Shown piece by piece: positions 6,680 through 15,549 of a stretch of DNA of 41,320 nt. The notes under the pieces were generated by a model that saw only the letters and a list, made by a program, of their open reading frames with translations, did no database searches and had not been told where the DNA came from. Each line of letters begins with the position of its first letter. Position 1 is the first letter of the stretch. The stretch comes from a bacterium (GTDB lineage Bacteria > Patescibacteriota > Gracilibacteria > JAHISY01): the NCBI GenBank assembly GCA_021779375.1, contig JAJYAT010000008.1:1-41320 (forward strand), read 5' to 3'. The position numbers and the translations under genes are program-made.

Positions 6680-7417
6680 ATGCCGCCCCAAAAAATCATC
6701 GCGCAGGTCGAATCGCACCGGGAGTTGGCGCGCGACATTTTCGAAAAAACTTTTCGGTTGGTTGAGCCGGCCGAGTTGCAATACGAGGCGGGGAATTATG
6801 TTTCGTTGCGCGTCGCGGATGGCAAAACGCCCGCGGTTTTTCGTGCTTACACTTTCGCGAGCGACGGGCATGATCCGCAGACTTTCAAAATCATTTTCAA
6901 ACTCTTTCGCACCGAGAGCGGCGAGGAGGGCAGAGGCAGTGGTTTTCTCAAAAATTTAAAAGTCGGTGAGTCGGCCGAATTCTTCGGACCGGCAGGAGTG
7001 GGAAGTTTCGTGCCCAAGATGGGCGACGAATCACCACTTTGGTTGCTCGGGACGGGGACGGGGATTGCGCCGCTTTGTGCCGTCGCGACAAAATTGTCGC
7101 GTGCGAAATCATCGCGTCCGATTAAGCTTTTTCTCGGTGTCTCTTTCGCTGAAGAAATTTTTTACCTTGCGGAATTTGAAAAATTGAAAAAGGAAAATCC
7201 GAACTTCAACTTCACCATCGCAGTCTCGCGTCCGCCGCAAGACTTCTCTGGAATTTCGGGACGCTTGCCGGAAGTGCTGGCACAGACAGATATTCCGCGC
7301 AATTTGGAAGTCTTAATTTGCGGCTCGGAAGTTTCGGCTGCGGGTATTAAAAATAAGCTGATTGAGCTCGGCGTGCCGGCGGAAAATATCGACGCGGAGG
7401 GCTACGGCGCAGTTTGA
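6680..7417 (+). CDS. FAD/NAD(P)-binding oxidoreductase, ferredoxin-NADP reductase type
   Basis: The 245-residue protein has the two-domain FNR fold. RAYTFAS near residue 55 is the flavin-binding RxYTxxS motif, GVGSFVP leads to the second domain, and WLLGTGTGIAPL is the NAD(P) pyrophosphate-binding loop. The C-terminal EVLICGSEVSA is the usual CG motif. No iron-sulfur cysteines are visible, so the electron partner must be another protein, possibly a ferredoxin. It directly follows gatA and is probably co-transcribed. Its last 16 bp overlap the end of the convergent surface-protein gene. Confidence 0.85.
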   Translation: MPPQKIIAQVESHRELARDIFEKTFRLVEPAELQYEAGNYVSLRVADGKTPAVFRAYTFASDGHDPQTFKIIFKLFRTESGEEGRGSGFLKNLKVGESAEFFGPAGVGSFVPKMGDESPLWLLGTGTGIAPLCAVATKLSRAKSSRPIKLFLGVSFAEEIFYLAEFEKLKKENPNFNFTIAVSRPPQDFSGISGRLPEVLAQTDIPRNLEVLICGSEVSAAGIKNKLIELGVPAENIDAEGYGAV

Positions 7418-10400
7418 TTTTTTCTGCGAAAAATCCAGATTCCGCCGATTCCAGCGAGAATCAAAATTCCGCCAGCGAGTGCGATTTTTTGCCAGTCGGA
7501 ATTTTCAATGACCGGTGCAGCGGATTTCACGCTCGGTTTGACCGTTTCGAATTCTAAAACGCGGGTGGGTGAGCGTGTTCCATCGGCGAGTTCGCTCATA
7601 ATCGTGAGCGTATGTTTTCCGAGCGTCAAAGCTTTCGGTGGGCGGATGACGAAGTCGCCAAGCGTGTTGTCGACGACGATGGCTTTGGGCAGGTCGTCAA
7701 AAAACGCAATCACGCGCGCAGCGTAAAAAGTATTGCCGTAAAAGGCAGGTTGATTTTCCTCAAAAATTTCTGAGGTGCCTGCGAAAATTTGCGGTGGCAG
7801 CAGCATGAAATCGAGATTGATTGTGATATTTTTACTTGCCACAGTTTTACCGTTTTCTTTGATTTGTAATTCATAATCTCCAGCGGGGAGTGTCGTCTGT
7901 GCCAAGGTCGCAAAGCCGCCGCGCGCATCTGTGATAGTTTCGCCGAGTGCGATTTCTGTGTTAGCTGCAGCGACTGCGACAAGCGTGATAATTGTATTTG
8001 CTGTGGCAGTGCCGGTTAAAAATGGTCGCGGACTGGTGATTTTTTCCGGGAGATTCGTGAATCCGACAGTTGTCGGCAAATTCGTAGTCAGCGCGTCAGT
8101 GCCGAATTTCAAAATCTCGTCACCATCCGAAATTCCGTCACCATCCGAATCGAAGCTAAATGGATTGCTGCCAAGTTCGAGCTCGAGTTTGTCCGCGAGC
8201 CCGTCACCATCTGAGTCGCGCAGACCCAGTGAAAGTTCGCCGAGCGTGAAATGCGCGTCATTTTTTTGCAGGGCAAACGAGTTCAAATCCAAAAATCCAA
8301 CCAGTCGTGCGGCGTCTGCGTCCGAAATTTTGCCGAAAACATTTATGAGCGTCGTGAGTGGCAAGAGGTTATCAAGCTTGAAATTTTTTGCGGCGAGCTC
8401 ATGCGCCAGTTGCTCGATTTTTGACACGGACGGATTTTCCTTGTCGGCGAGTTTCCCAATTTCCTGGGCGATGGTGAGTGCGGCATTTAAATCGCCAATC
8501 GTCTCGGCGTTTGGAACTTCTCCACTCGGTAAAATCGCGGGATTTACAGTTGCGAGCATTTTTTCATTTTGTGCTGAGATACCCCAGACGACCAGTTTTT
8601 TTAATTTGGTCGTGATGGCTGCGCGTAATTTGGCGAGTGCGGAATTTTGCGCGGCGTCACTTGTCTCAAGCTCGCTCGTGTCTGCTGGTAGGCGCGTGAT
8701 GACGACACCGGCTGATTTGGTTGTACCGCTGGCATCCTCAAATTCAAAAATAATTTTACGTGTGCCAAAGTCGGGGAGGGTGATGCGGAATTCTTTCTCC
8801 GTGTAATTTTCCCAGGCGCTGCCGGCAAGTCGCATTTTCACTGCGCCCATCGCTTGCGGTTTGACATTCACAAAATCCTTTTGCGTTAGATATTTTCCAC
8901 TTACGAGTTGACCAGGATATAAAACTTCGACGCTGGCAGCGTGAATTTTGCCATCGGAGATTTCGTTTACGTCTGGTGAAGGATTGATTAGGACAAGTCC
9001 GGCGTGGTCGGTGAGTAATCCGACAATCGCGGTGATTTGAGGTGCGGAGTCTTCAGCATTGATTTCCAAAATTGTGGTTGGTTCGACGATTGCTGGTATT
9101 TCGAGCTCGCGACCGTCGGCAAAATAAATTGAAAGTACATCGCTCGAGCTGATTGGTTCCGAAAAATCCAGCTCAATTTTTCCAGTCTCGTTTTTGATTT
9201 TCGTCAGGCGGGGAGGTGTCTTATCATAGTTCACCACGAAAACAGTCTCGCCGTCGCGTTCGCCGTCTGCGCCCTCGGCGCGAATATGAAAGTAGCTTTC
9301 GCCTTCACTTACGCGAATTCCATCGACGAAAAAATCAGTCGTGAATTTCGTCTCATTTGTAATTTTACGCAGGGAAGTTGCGGCGGGATTTTTATCCAAA
9401 GTGTAATAAAACTTCTCGCCGATACCACTCCAGGCGAGACTGATGAGATCGTCATTGCCGATGTCTGCTGGCGAAAACCACTCGCCGCTTGCAAACTCCG
9501 CGCGCTGCTCTTCCCCGCTGCCGACCGCGATTTTCGAGATACCGACGAGCTTTACCTCTTTCACTCCCACGACTGCGAAGAGCGTCATGTGATCGACCCA
9601 GACGGAAATTGTTTTGCCATCAGGACTGACTTTGCCACCGTTTTCTCCACCTTTTGCGTCTACGGTCTTAATCCAATCATTCGCCGTCTCATCGAAATGA
9701 TAAATGCGAGGATCCTTTTTATTTTCCGTCGGCAGGGTCAGTAAGACCGGTTGGTCAAACTTGATTGAGCCACTTGAGCTACCCACGGTGACAGCGTTAT
9801 TAATTTCTAGATTTGCATCAGTGATAGGCGGAGGAGTTTCGACGACTTCCGGGGCGTAAATCACACCCTCATAGTTTTGGCTGCCAGCACCACTGCTACC
9901 ACTCGTCACGTTTGTCGCGGCTGCAATTTCAACTTTTGCCGTGTTTGTCGAAGAGATGAGCTCAACATTCGTAGGAATTTTTCCTCCGGTTTGAGGTAAG
10001 ATTGGCTGAGAGGTTTTGAGATCGGTGGTTTGGTTTTCCAGTTTTTTTGCCTCAATCACGCGCACTTCGATTTTATTTTCATTTGGCGCAGCGACTGTTG
10101 TTTTGCCATTTGTGTCGACTGTCACGTCACGGAAGCTTTTCCAAATATTGGAATTTGGATCGACATATCCGACTTCTATGATTTTCCTCTCGTCGGTTTT
10201 GCTTACAGTTTTCGTCTCGGCGAGAGCAGCTTTCAAATCAACCGTGGTTTGTGTAGTTTGAGTTTCTGTCTTTGTTGCGGTTGTTGGAACGGTCGTAGGC
10301 GTTTCGATAGTCGGAGTAGTCACCGTAGTCGTCGTCGTAGTCGTAGGTAAATTACTACTTGTCGATTTTTTGTAAATCGTAGAGTCAGTAAGAATTTTCG

Positions 10401-11565
10401 ATTCATAGCCGAAACTGTTGGCGAATTTAATCAAGAGTGTCTTGAGTCCTTCTTCGTTATTGCAGCTCAAAATATTGAAATTTGTGGTGCCGTCAGCATT
10501 CAATTTGCCGTTTTCTGGGTAAGTGATCCAATTGCTCCAAGTTTTGCCATCATTGCAACTCAGCGCGACCTTGCCAGATTCTATTTGCGCATTGAATTTT
10601 AAAAGTGGTGTCGCAGTGTTGGTCGTGCCAGCGTCGTCCGCGATTTCGAAAGACAGAGCCACTGGTGCTGTCACTGACATGGAAAATGGATTTTGCGAAA
10701 CGCCGATATTTTTATTTGCATCGAGTGAGCCGGTGCTGCCAGGACTTGGCAAAAGCAGATTTGCAGCTTTTCCATTCGCTAGTCCGATTGAGCTGGTCTG
10801 TCCGAGTGCCAGCGCGGTCGTCGAAGCATAGTCAAGATATTCGTTAGTTTTCAGGCTTTGATTGGTCTGGATTTGGTATTTGAAAGTGAGTGTATTCGTT
10901 CCGCTTCCACTGAAGTAAAAAGCCGTTCCACCATTATTTAGTGCGAGTGTCGGTGTGCCTGTGACAAAAACATTGCCGGTGAATTGAATTTGGATTGGAA
11001 TGATCTGGTCAATCAAATAGTTACTGTTCTCTGCCGAGCTTGTCACATTCACGACTACCGGAGTCACATTCGCCAGAACCTGCACATTGTTCGCGATTTG
11101 CGCCGTCACGCTGCCACTACCCAGGACCGCGCCGTTCGAGTTTTTCGTTAAAATCCGAATCAAGTATTCGCCTTTTGTGGCAGGATTGGTAATTCCGCCG
11201 TTGGCGATTGCGACCTCGACTGTCCCAGCTGGGAAATTTTGCGAGAGCGTGAGTACGATTTTTTTGTCGGTATTCGAATAGGTAATTGTACTGACCGGGC
11301 CAATTGGGACGATTATGTCTTCAACTCTATTCAAAGCGAAGCCAAAATCCGGGAAACTAAGCTCAATGGTATCGCCTGCGGTGAGATTACTCGTCGTCGC
11401 AAAGTTAATCGCGTGGGCGCTCGTCTCACTTATACCCTGACTCGCGAGCGCGTCGCTACCGATTATGAGTGTCGCCGCTTCGATTGGCGGAAGTTGTGCA
11501 GCTAAAAGTGTGAGTGCAAGCAAGCTTGCTCCAAATTTTTGGAAGCGCGAGAGTATTTTTGTCAT
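7402..11565 (-). CDS. Large surface-anchored Ig-domain protein with calcium-type repeats
   Basis: The 1387-residue protein starts with a signal peptide (Lys/Arg head, then GASLLALTLLAAQLPPIEAA) and ends with a hydrophobic helix IALAGGILILAGIGGIWIF followed by RRKNQTAP, so it should span the membrane at its end with its body outside. Residues about 180-290 match a beta-sandwich repeat common in surface proteins (TPTLALNNGG, GSGTNTLTF, LDYASTTALAL). A Thr-rich linker at about 408-441 may be glycosylated. Two DSDGDG thrombospondin-type-3 calcium motifs lie at about 1113-1145, followed by an Ig-like domain. I chose ATG 11565 because upstream in-frame starts lie within or before the TAAAAT box ending at the ATG of 11589. 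The role is probably envelope structure or adhesion. Confidence 0.82.
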   Translation of the reverse strand: MTKILSRFQKFGASLLALTLLAAQLPPIEAATLIIGSDALASQGISETSAHAINFATTSNLTAGDTIELSFPDFGFALNRVEDIIVPIGPVSTITYSNTDKKIVLTLSQNFPAGTVEVAIANGGITNPATKGEYLIRILTKNSNGAVLGSGSVTAQIANNVQVLANVTPVVVNVTSSAENSNYLIDQIIPIQIQFTGNVFVTGTPTLALNNGGTAFYFSGSGTNTLTFKYQIQTNQSLKTNEYLDYASTTALALGQTSSIGLANGKAANLLLPSPGSTGSLDANKNIGVSQNPFSMSVTAPVALSFEIADDAGTTNTATPLLKFNAQIESGKVALSCNDGKTWSNWITYPENGKLNADGTTNFNILSCNNEEGLKTLLIKFANSFGYESKILTDSTIYKKSTSSNLPTTTTTTTVTTPTIETPTTVPTTATKTETQTTQTTVDLKAALAETKTVSKTDERKIIEVGYVDPNSNIWKSFRDVTVDTNGKTTVAAPNENKIEVRVIEAKKLENQTTDLKTSQPILPQTGGKIPTNVELISSTNTAKVEIAAATNVTSGSSGAGSQNYEGVIYAPEVVETPPPITDANLEINNAVTVGSSSGSIKFDQPVLLTLPTENKKDPRIYHFDETANDWIKTVDAKGGENGGKVSPDGKTISVWVDHMTLFAVVGVKEVKLVGISKIAVGSGEEQRAEFASGEWFSPADIGNDDLISLAWSGIGEKFYYTLDKNPAATSLRKITNETKFTTDFFVDGIRVSEGESYFHIRAEGADGERDGETVFVVNYDKTPPRLTKIKNETGKIELDFSEPISSSDVLSIYFADGRELEIPAIVEPTTILEINAEDSAPQITAIVGLLTDHAGLVLINPSPDVNEISDGKIHAASVEVLYPGQLVSGKYLTQKDFVNVKPQAMGAVKMRLAGSAWENYTEKEFRITLPDFGTRKIIFEFEDASGTTKSAGVVITRLPADTSELETSDAAQNSALAKLRAAITTKLKKLVVWGISAQNEKMLATVNPAILPSGEVPNAETIGDLNAALTIAQEIGKLADKENPSVSKIEQLAHELAAKNFKLDNLLPLTTLINVFGKISDADAARLVGFLDLNSFALQKNDAHFTLGELSLGLRDSDGDGLADKLELELGSNPFSFDSDGDGISDGDEILKFGTDALTTNLPTTVGFTNLPEKITSPRPFLTGTATANTIITLVAVAAANTEIALGETITDARGGFATLAQTTLPAGDYELQIKENGKTVASKNITINLDFMLLPPQIFAGTSEIFEENQPAFYGNTFYAARVIAFFDDLPKAIVVDNTLGDFVIRPPKALTLGKHTLTIMSELADGTRSPTRVLEFETVKPSVKSAAPVIENSDWQKIALAGGILILAGIGGIWIFRRKNQTAP

Positions 11566-11616
11566 TTTTTTGTTTTTAAATCTTTTCATTTTAGCAAAAA
11601 AAGGCGGAAAAATCAA

Positions 11617-11834
11617 TTTTAGAAAATGATTTTCGGCGAGGGGAGTGAGCGCTTTGACCTTTGTGTTTTCAGAAAATAAATTAGCTTTTTCCTGCCGGCA
11701 ACAAACTAAAACGCGGAAGGGTCTTTCTTTAAAGATTTTTCCGAGAGAAACGAGGTTCTCAACACCACCTCACACAAGATACATTGTGTGAGGTTAGCTC
11801 GAACTGTCCTCCAGGGCTGATTTCGATAATTTAA
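11617..11834. other. Spacer between gdhA and the surface-protein gene, with stem-loops
   Basis: This spacer has no plausible gene. It contains a perfect 10-bp inverted repeat, CCTCACACAA at 11773-11782 and TTGTGTGAGG at 11789-11798, about 36 bases after the gdhA stop. No T-run follows in either direction, so a classical terminator is not supported. A second weaker stem (CGGAA/TTCCG on the minus strand) encloses a CTTTAAAG palindrome. It may be the processed 3' end of gdhA mRNA or a leader for the surface protein. Confidence 0.45.
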
Positions 11835-13097
11835 TCAGACTGAGTCAGAGCAACTCTCTGCTGCCGAATGTTTTTCCGCGAAGGCTTGCTCGATTCGGCG
11901 CAGTGCCAAAATGTAACTTCCGTTGCGCAAATCAGTTTTGAATTCAGCTGCAGTATTCGCGACGTCCGCAAACGCCGTTTTTTGGGATTTTTCCAATTTC
12001 GCCGCGACATCCGCCTCGCTCCATTTTTCGCCTCGTAGATTTTGTTCCCATTCGTAAAAGCTGACGGTAACTCCCCCTGCATTCGTGAGCACATCCGGCA
12101 AGACGGTAGTGCCTTGTTTTTCAAGTAGTTCGTGTGCTTCCGGCGTAGTCGGACCGTTCGCCAGCTCGGCGACGATCTTCGCTCGGACTGAATCAACATT
12201 CTTGACAGTAAGCTGATTTTCCAGTGCGGCCAGAATGAGAATATCGCATTCCGAAGCCAAAAGTTGCTCATTTGAAATTTGTTCACCTACTGCGGCGGTG
12301 ACACTTCCCTTCTCATCTTTAATTTTTTCCACGGCGGTGATATCAAGTCCGTTCGCATTGTAAACTCCGCCGCGTGAATCACTCACGGCGACGATTTTCG
12401 CACCTTTACCTGCCAAGATTTTTGCCATCCAGGCGCCCGCGTTGCCAAATCCCTGAATCGCGATACGCATGCCTGCAACCTTTTCATTTTTCGTTGCGAG
12501 AAAAGCCTCCAAAACATGTACGCCACCAGCGGCTGTCGCGGAGTCGCGTCCGAGTGAACCGCCGTTATCCAGTGTCTTGCCAGTGACGACAGCGAGGTAG
12601 TCGTCTTCATTTGGATGAATTTTGTGATATTCGTCCGCGATCCAATTCATGATTTGACCATTCGTGCGGACATCTGGCGCGGGTACGTCGCGGCGCGGAC
12701 CGATGATTGGCGCGATGGCGCGGGTGAATTCGCGCGTCAATTGTTCGAGTTCGCATTCAGACAACTGCGTCGAATCAACTTCGATGCCGCCCTTTCCTCC
12801 GCCGTACGGAATGTCGACGACAGCGCATTTGATCGACATCCAACCCGCGAGCGCCTTCACTTCTTCCATGTCGACTTGCGGATGAAAACGCACTCCCCCT
12901 TTCGCCGGACCGCGCAAAGTATTGTGCTGGACACGGAAGCCGCGGAACATTTCCAGCTTGCCGTTGTCGCGATGAATGTGGAAGTTCACGGTCAAAACGC
13001 GCTCCGGTTCATTCATGATTAGTCGCATTTCCGGAGAAAGATTCATCGTCGCGCCAGCTCGGGCAATCAGCTTTTGTGTGTTTTCATACAAGCTCAT
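11835..13097 (-). CDS. gdhA: Glutamate dehydrogenase
   Basis: The 420-residue enzyme interconverts glutamate with 2-oxoglutarate and ammonia. The family signature GGVRFHPQVD, the catalytic-lysine segment VDIPYGGGKGG and the Rossmann loop IQGFGNAGAW are all present. NAGGVTVSFYEWEQN is typical of Glu/Leu/Phe/Val dehydrogenases of the GudB/RocG type. Cofactor preference cannot be told from these motifs. The gene sits between the surface protein and the MgtC/DUF4010 gene on the same strand but with spacers of more than 100 bp, so it is probably its own unit. Confidence 0.95.
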   Translation of the reverse strand: MSLYENTQKLIARAGATMNLSPEMRLIMNEPERVLTVNFHIHRDNGKLEMFRGFRVQHNTLRGPAKGGVRFHPQVDMEEVKALAGWMSIKCAVVDIPYGGGKGGIEVDSTQLSECELEQLTREFTRAIAPIIGPRRDVPAPDVRTNGQIMNWIADEYHKIHPNEDDYLAVVTGKTLDNGGSLGRDSATAAGGVHVLEAFLATKNEKVAGMRIAIQGFGNAGAWMAKILAGKGAKIVAVSDSRGGVYNANGLDITAVEKIKDEKGSVTAAVGEQISNEQLLASECDILILAALENQLTVKNVDSVRAKIVAELANGPTTPEAHELLEKQGTTVLPDVLTNAGGVTVSFYEWEQNLRGEKWSEADVAAKLEKSQKTAFADVANTAAEFKTDLRNGSYILALRRIEQAFAEKHSAAESCSDSV

Positions 13098-13220
13098 TTT
13101 AAGGAAGTTAAAAACTAGTTTTGAATTATAATCGTTTTTTCTTGTGTGATAAAGTCATAATTGCTTGACTTATTATTCAAAAAATTGCCTTAGTCATTAG
13201 TTTTTAAGCAATTTATCAAG

Positions 13221-14486
13221 TTAAATCGTGAAAATAGCCGCTAATCCGGCGGCTAAAATAATTGAAAACGCGATGAGAGCTTGTCGGAAAATCTGGCGGT
13301 CGCCGAAGATTTGAATAATCGAAAGTTTGACGAGCGTATTCACGAGGACGGCAATCGTGATGCCATTCACGGCGGTCGAGTGTGCGAGCTCCCCTGACCC
13401 GGCGAGGCGCGCGAGTGAAATCGTGATGGCATCGACATCGGCGAGTCCGGAAAAAGCTGCCGCGGCATAAACTCCTTGCGTGCCAAAAAACGCGTTTGCG
13501 AAATGCGCGACGAACAAAATTAAAATGTAAAAGAGAGCGAATTTAAGTGCGGGTGCAAGTTGGAACGGACTTGAGAGTTTGAGTTCATTTTTCGATTTCT
13601 GCTGTCGGTCGGCGCGGCTCGACATTTGCCACAAGAAAATCAAAACTCCGCCGCTCGCGAGCAACATCGTGCCGAGTGAAAGTGCCAGCTGCGGTAAGAG
13701 CGTGCGATTCAAAACAAAAACTTCGAAGCCGACGCGCAGAAGCATCACGGAGCTGGCGAGGACGATCGCAATCGTGAATGGCGTGGTGATTTTGCTATTG
13801 CGCTTCGACTCGACCGACATCGCACTCGTCACTGCCGTCGAGCTGGCTAGACCGCCGACTATTCCAGTTAGGCTTAAACCTTTTTGTGAACCTATGATTT
13901 TGGTCAGGACATAGCCGACGAAGCTAATCGCCGAGATAAAAACAACCATCAACCAAGCATTGCGCAGGCTCACAATCCCCCATGGATCAATCGGCTCAGT
14001 CGGCAAAATCGGTAAAACCACGCAAGAAACAATGATGAATTTAATCGTCGCGAGAAATTCATCCTCTTTTATTTTTTTCAAAAAGTCCCGAATCCATTTC
14101 TTCGTGGCGAGGATGAGGACGACTGTGACGCCGACTGTGGTCGCGACCAGTGGCGAACTGAAGGCAATCATCCCGACCAAAAAAGTCGCCACGGCGGCGA
14201 GCTCGGAGGTGATGCCCGCAAAATTTTGCCGCCAGTACTCCGCTAGTAAAAACGCGCTGACTGCCAAAAATACTCCGCCGAGCGCGACTACACCAACTAT
14301 GTTTGCGAGGTATGCGCCGACGAACCCGAGGATGCTGAGTAGCGTGAAAGTGCGCAAACCTGAAAACTCGACGCCGGTTTTGCGCGCGTCTTTGCCGATT
14401 TTCGTGACTTCACGCTCTGCGCCGATGAGGGCGCCGAGTCCAATCGCGACAGCGAAATTTACGAGGAGTGCAAGGTCACCATTCAT
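13221..14486 (-). CDS. MgtC/DUF4010-family membrane protein
   Basis: The 421-residue protein has about eleven hydrophobic helices. The N-terminal half matches the MgtC/SapB domain (AVAIGLGALIGAERE, then FSGLRTFTLLSILGFVGAYLA), and the C-terminal half matches DUF4010 (GGLASSTAVTSAM, GLADVDAITISLARL). Such proteins are presumed inner-membrane transporters or regulators with no settled substrate. A TAAAAT box lies 9 bases before the ATG. A diverged copy of part of this gene, with 45 identical bases, occurs at 25140-25228. Confidence 0.85.
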   Translation of the reverse strand: MNGDLALLVNFAVAIGLGALIGAEREVTKIGKDARKTGVEFSGLRTFTLLSILGFVGAYLANIVGVVALGGVFLAVSAFLLAEYWRQNFAGITSELAAVATFLVGMIAFSSPLVATTVGVTVVLILATKKWIRDFLKKIKEDEFLATIKFIIVSCVVLPILPTEPIDPWGIVSLRNAWLMVVFISAISFVGYVLTKIIGSQKGLSLTGIVGGLASSTAVTSAMSVESKRNSKITTPFTIAIVLASSVMLLRVGFEVFVLNRTLLPQLALSLGTMLLASGGVLIFLWQMSSRADRQQKSKNELKLSSPFQLAPALKFALFYILILFVAHFANAFFGTQGVYAAAAFSGLADVDAITISLARLAGSGELAHSTAVNGITIAVLVNTLVKLSIIQIFGDRQIFRQALIAFSIILAAGLAAIFTI

Positions 14487-14525
14487 CGAGACGAGATTTT
14501 ACGATTATTCAGAAAAAAAACGAAC

Positions 14526-14553
14526 TTGACTTTTTGACCCAAAAGCGTAAAGT
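14526..14553 (+). promoter_or_regulatory. Promoter of the carbonic-anhydrase-like gene
   Basis: TTGACT at 14526-14531, a 16-base spacer and TAAAGT at 14548-14553 form a sigma70-type promoter. The predicted transcript start is near 14560, leaving a short leader of about 18 bases with no Shine-Dalgarno site before the ATG at 14578. Confidence 0.6.
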
Positions 14554-14577
14554 TCCGCCCAACTTAATTTTTAGAAA

Positions 14578-15549
14578 ATGACTGAAGTTTATGGAGAGCC
14601 TACCGAGCAGGAAGATATTGAAGGAGAATTTGGTGAGGGTTCCGTATTTTTGAGTCAGAAGGATTATCCCGAAAAAGGACAGCATGATTTTGATATGAAA
14701 CGCATCAATCGCATTTCACAGGTTTTTCATAAACCGGAGATTAAAGAAGCTTTTAAAAGCGATGGAATTGTGAAATGTATGGATGGCGGAACAGAGGGAG
14801 GTTTGCGCATGGCTGGTTCGGGTGTCTTGCTTCCACGCAAACAATTAGCTTTACCACGGAATCACCCGATGGCGGATTTCTTCCAAGGATTTGGTATTGA
14901 ACTCACTGGTGAATCAGAAAAAGTTTTGTTGCCCGATGATGATTATTTAGATATTTTGAGAGATTTGACACTAAAAAACATTATCAAAGGCATTTCGGCG
15001 CACGCCGAATGTGGTGCCGCAAATGGCGATCTTGGTCGAATTTTCCAAACCTTGGGCGTTGCACAACAAGTCGTCGCAGCGATGATGGCAGATTCACGCT
15101 GGCAGTCAGTCGTTGATGCTCATGCGGCATTCTTCTCTGAAACACTTGCAAATGAGCTTAAAGTGAATTATTCGTGGATTCCTCTCGAGGAGATGAGTCG
15201 CGAGTCGCATGGACACAAGGAAGAGGCTTTTTATGTCGACTTGATTGGCGGAACGCGACCAGATGTTGCTTTTGATAGCAGTAAGCTTCAAGACGAGGTT
15301 CCGAACGGTTTTACGATTCATCCTGCGCTTTCGGACTGGGCAAATGTTTTTCATCGCATCGAAATTTCGCTTGGTATTGCAAAAGTTGAAAAGAGATTTA
15401 CACCGCAAAACCCTTTTGTGGTTTTCATTATTGATGACCCACTACACTCTCGTGTGACGAAGGAAATTATTCATGGTATCAAAAACGCCACGAAAAAGTT
15501 CGGCGATTGTGTTGTCATCAAGCAGGTCGCGCCAAACCTTAAAAATTAG
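14578..15549 (+). CDS. Carbonic-anhydrase-like protein of unknown function
   Basis: I do not recognise the full-length 323-residue protein. Two short motifs resemble the zinc site of beta-carbonic anhydrases: IVKCMDGG (C67, D69) for the CxDxR motif, and ISAHAECGAA (H142, C145) for HxxCG. The spacing of about 75 residues is reasonable for that fold. The arginine that normally pairs with the aspartate is replaced by glycine at 71, so the active site is not canonical. The C-terminal 150 residues (VDLIGGTRPDVAF, FVVFIIDDPLHSRVTKEI) have no match I know. Base composition is more AT-rich than in the neighbouring genes. It overlaps the convergent aminotransferase by 4 bp at the stop codons. Confidence 0.5.
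   Translation: MTEVYGEPTEQEDIEGEFGEGSVFLSQKDYPEKGQHDFDMKRINRISQVFHKPEIKEAFKSDGIVKCMDGGTEGGLRMAGSGVLLPRKQLALPRNHPMADFFQGFGIELTGESEKVLLPDDDYLDILRDLTLKNIIKGISAHAECGAANGDLGRIFQTLGVAQQVVAAMMADSRWQSVVDAHAAFFSETLANELKVNYSWIPLEEMSRESHGHKEEAFYVDLIGGTRPDVAFDSSKLQDEVPNGFTIHPALSDWANVFHRIEISLGIAKVEKRFTPQNPFVVFIIDDPLHSRVTKEIIHGIKNATKKFGDCVVIKQVAPNLKN

Noticed and set aside
7931-8806. Long plus-strand frame (291 codons) within the surface-protein gene
   Set aside because: It is antisense to a gene with clear domains; its product is a Ser/Pro/Ala-rich shadow with no family features.
11566-11616. Upstream starts of the surface-protein gene (TTG 11616, ATG 11589)
   Set aside because: The TAAAAT box overlaps the ATG at 11589, so the transcript probably begins downstream of both; ATG 11565 still leaves a full signal peptide.
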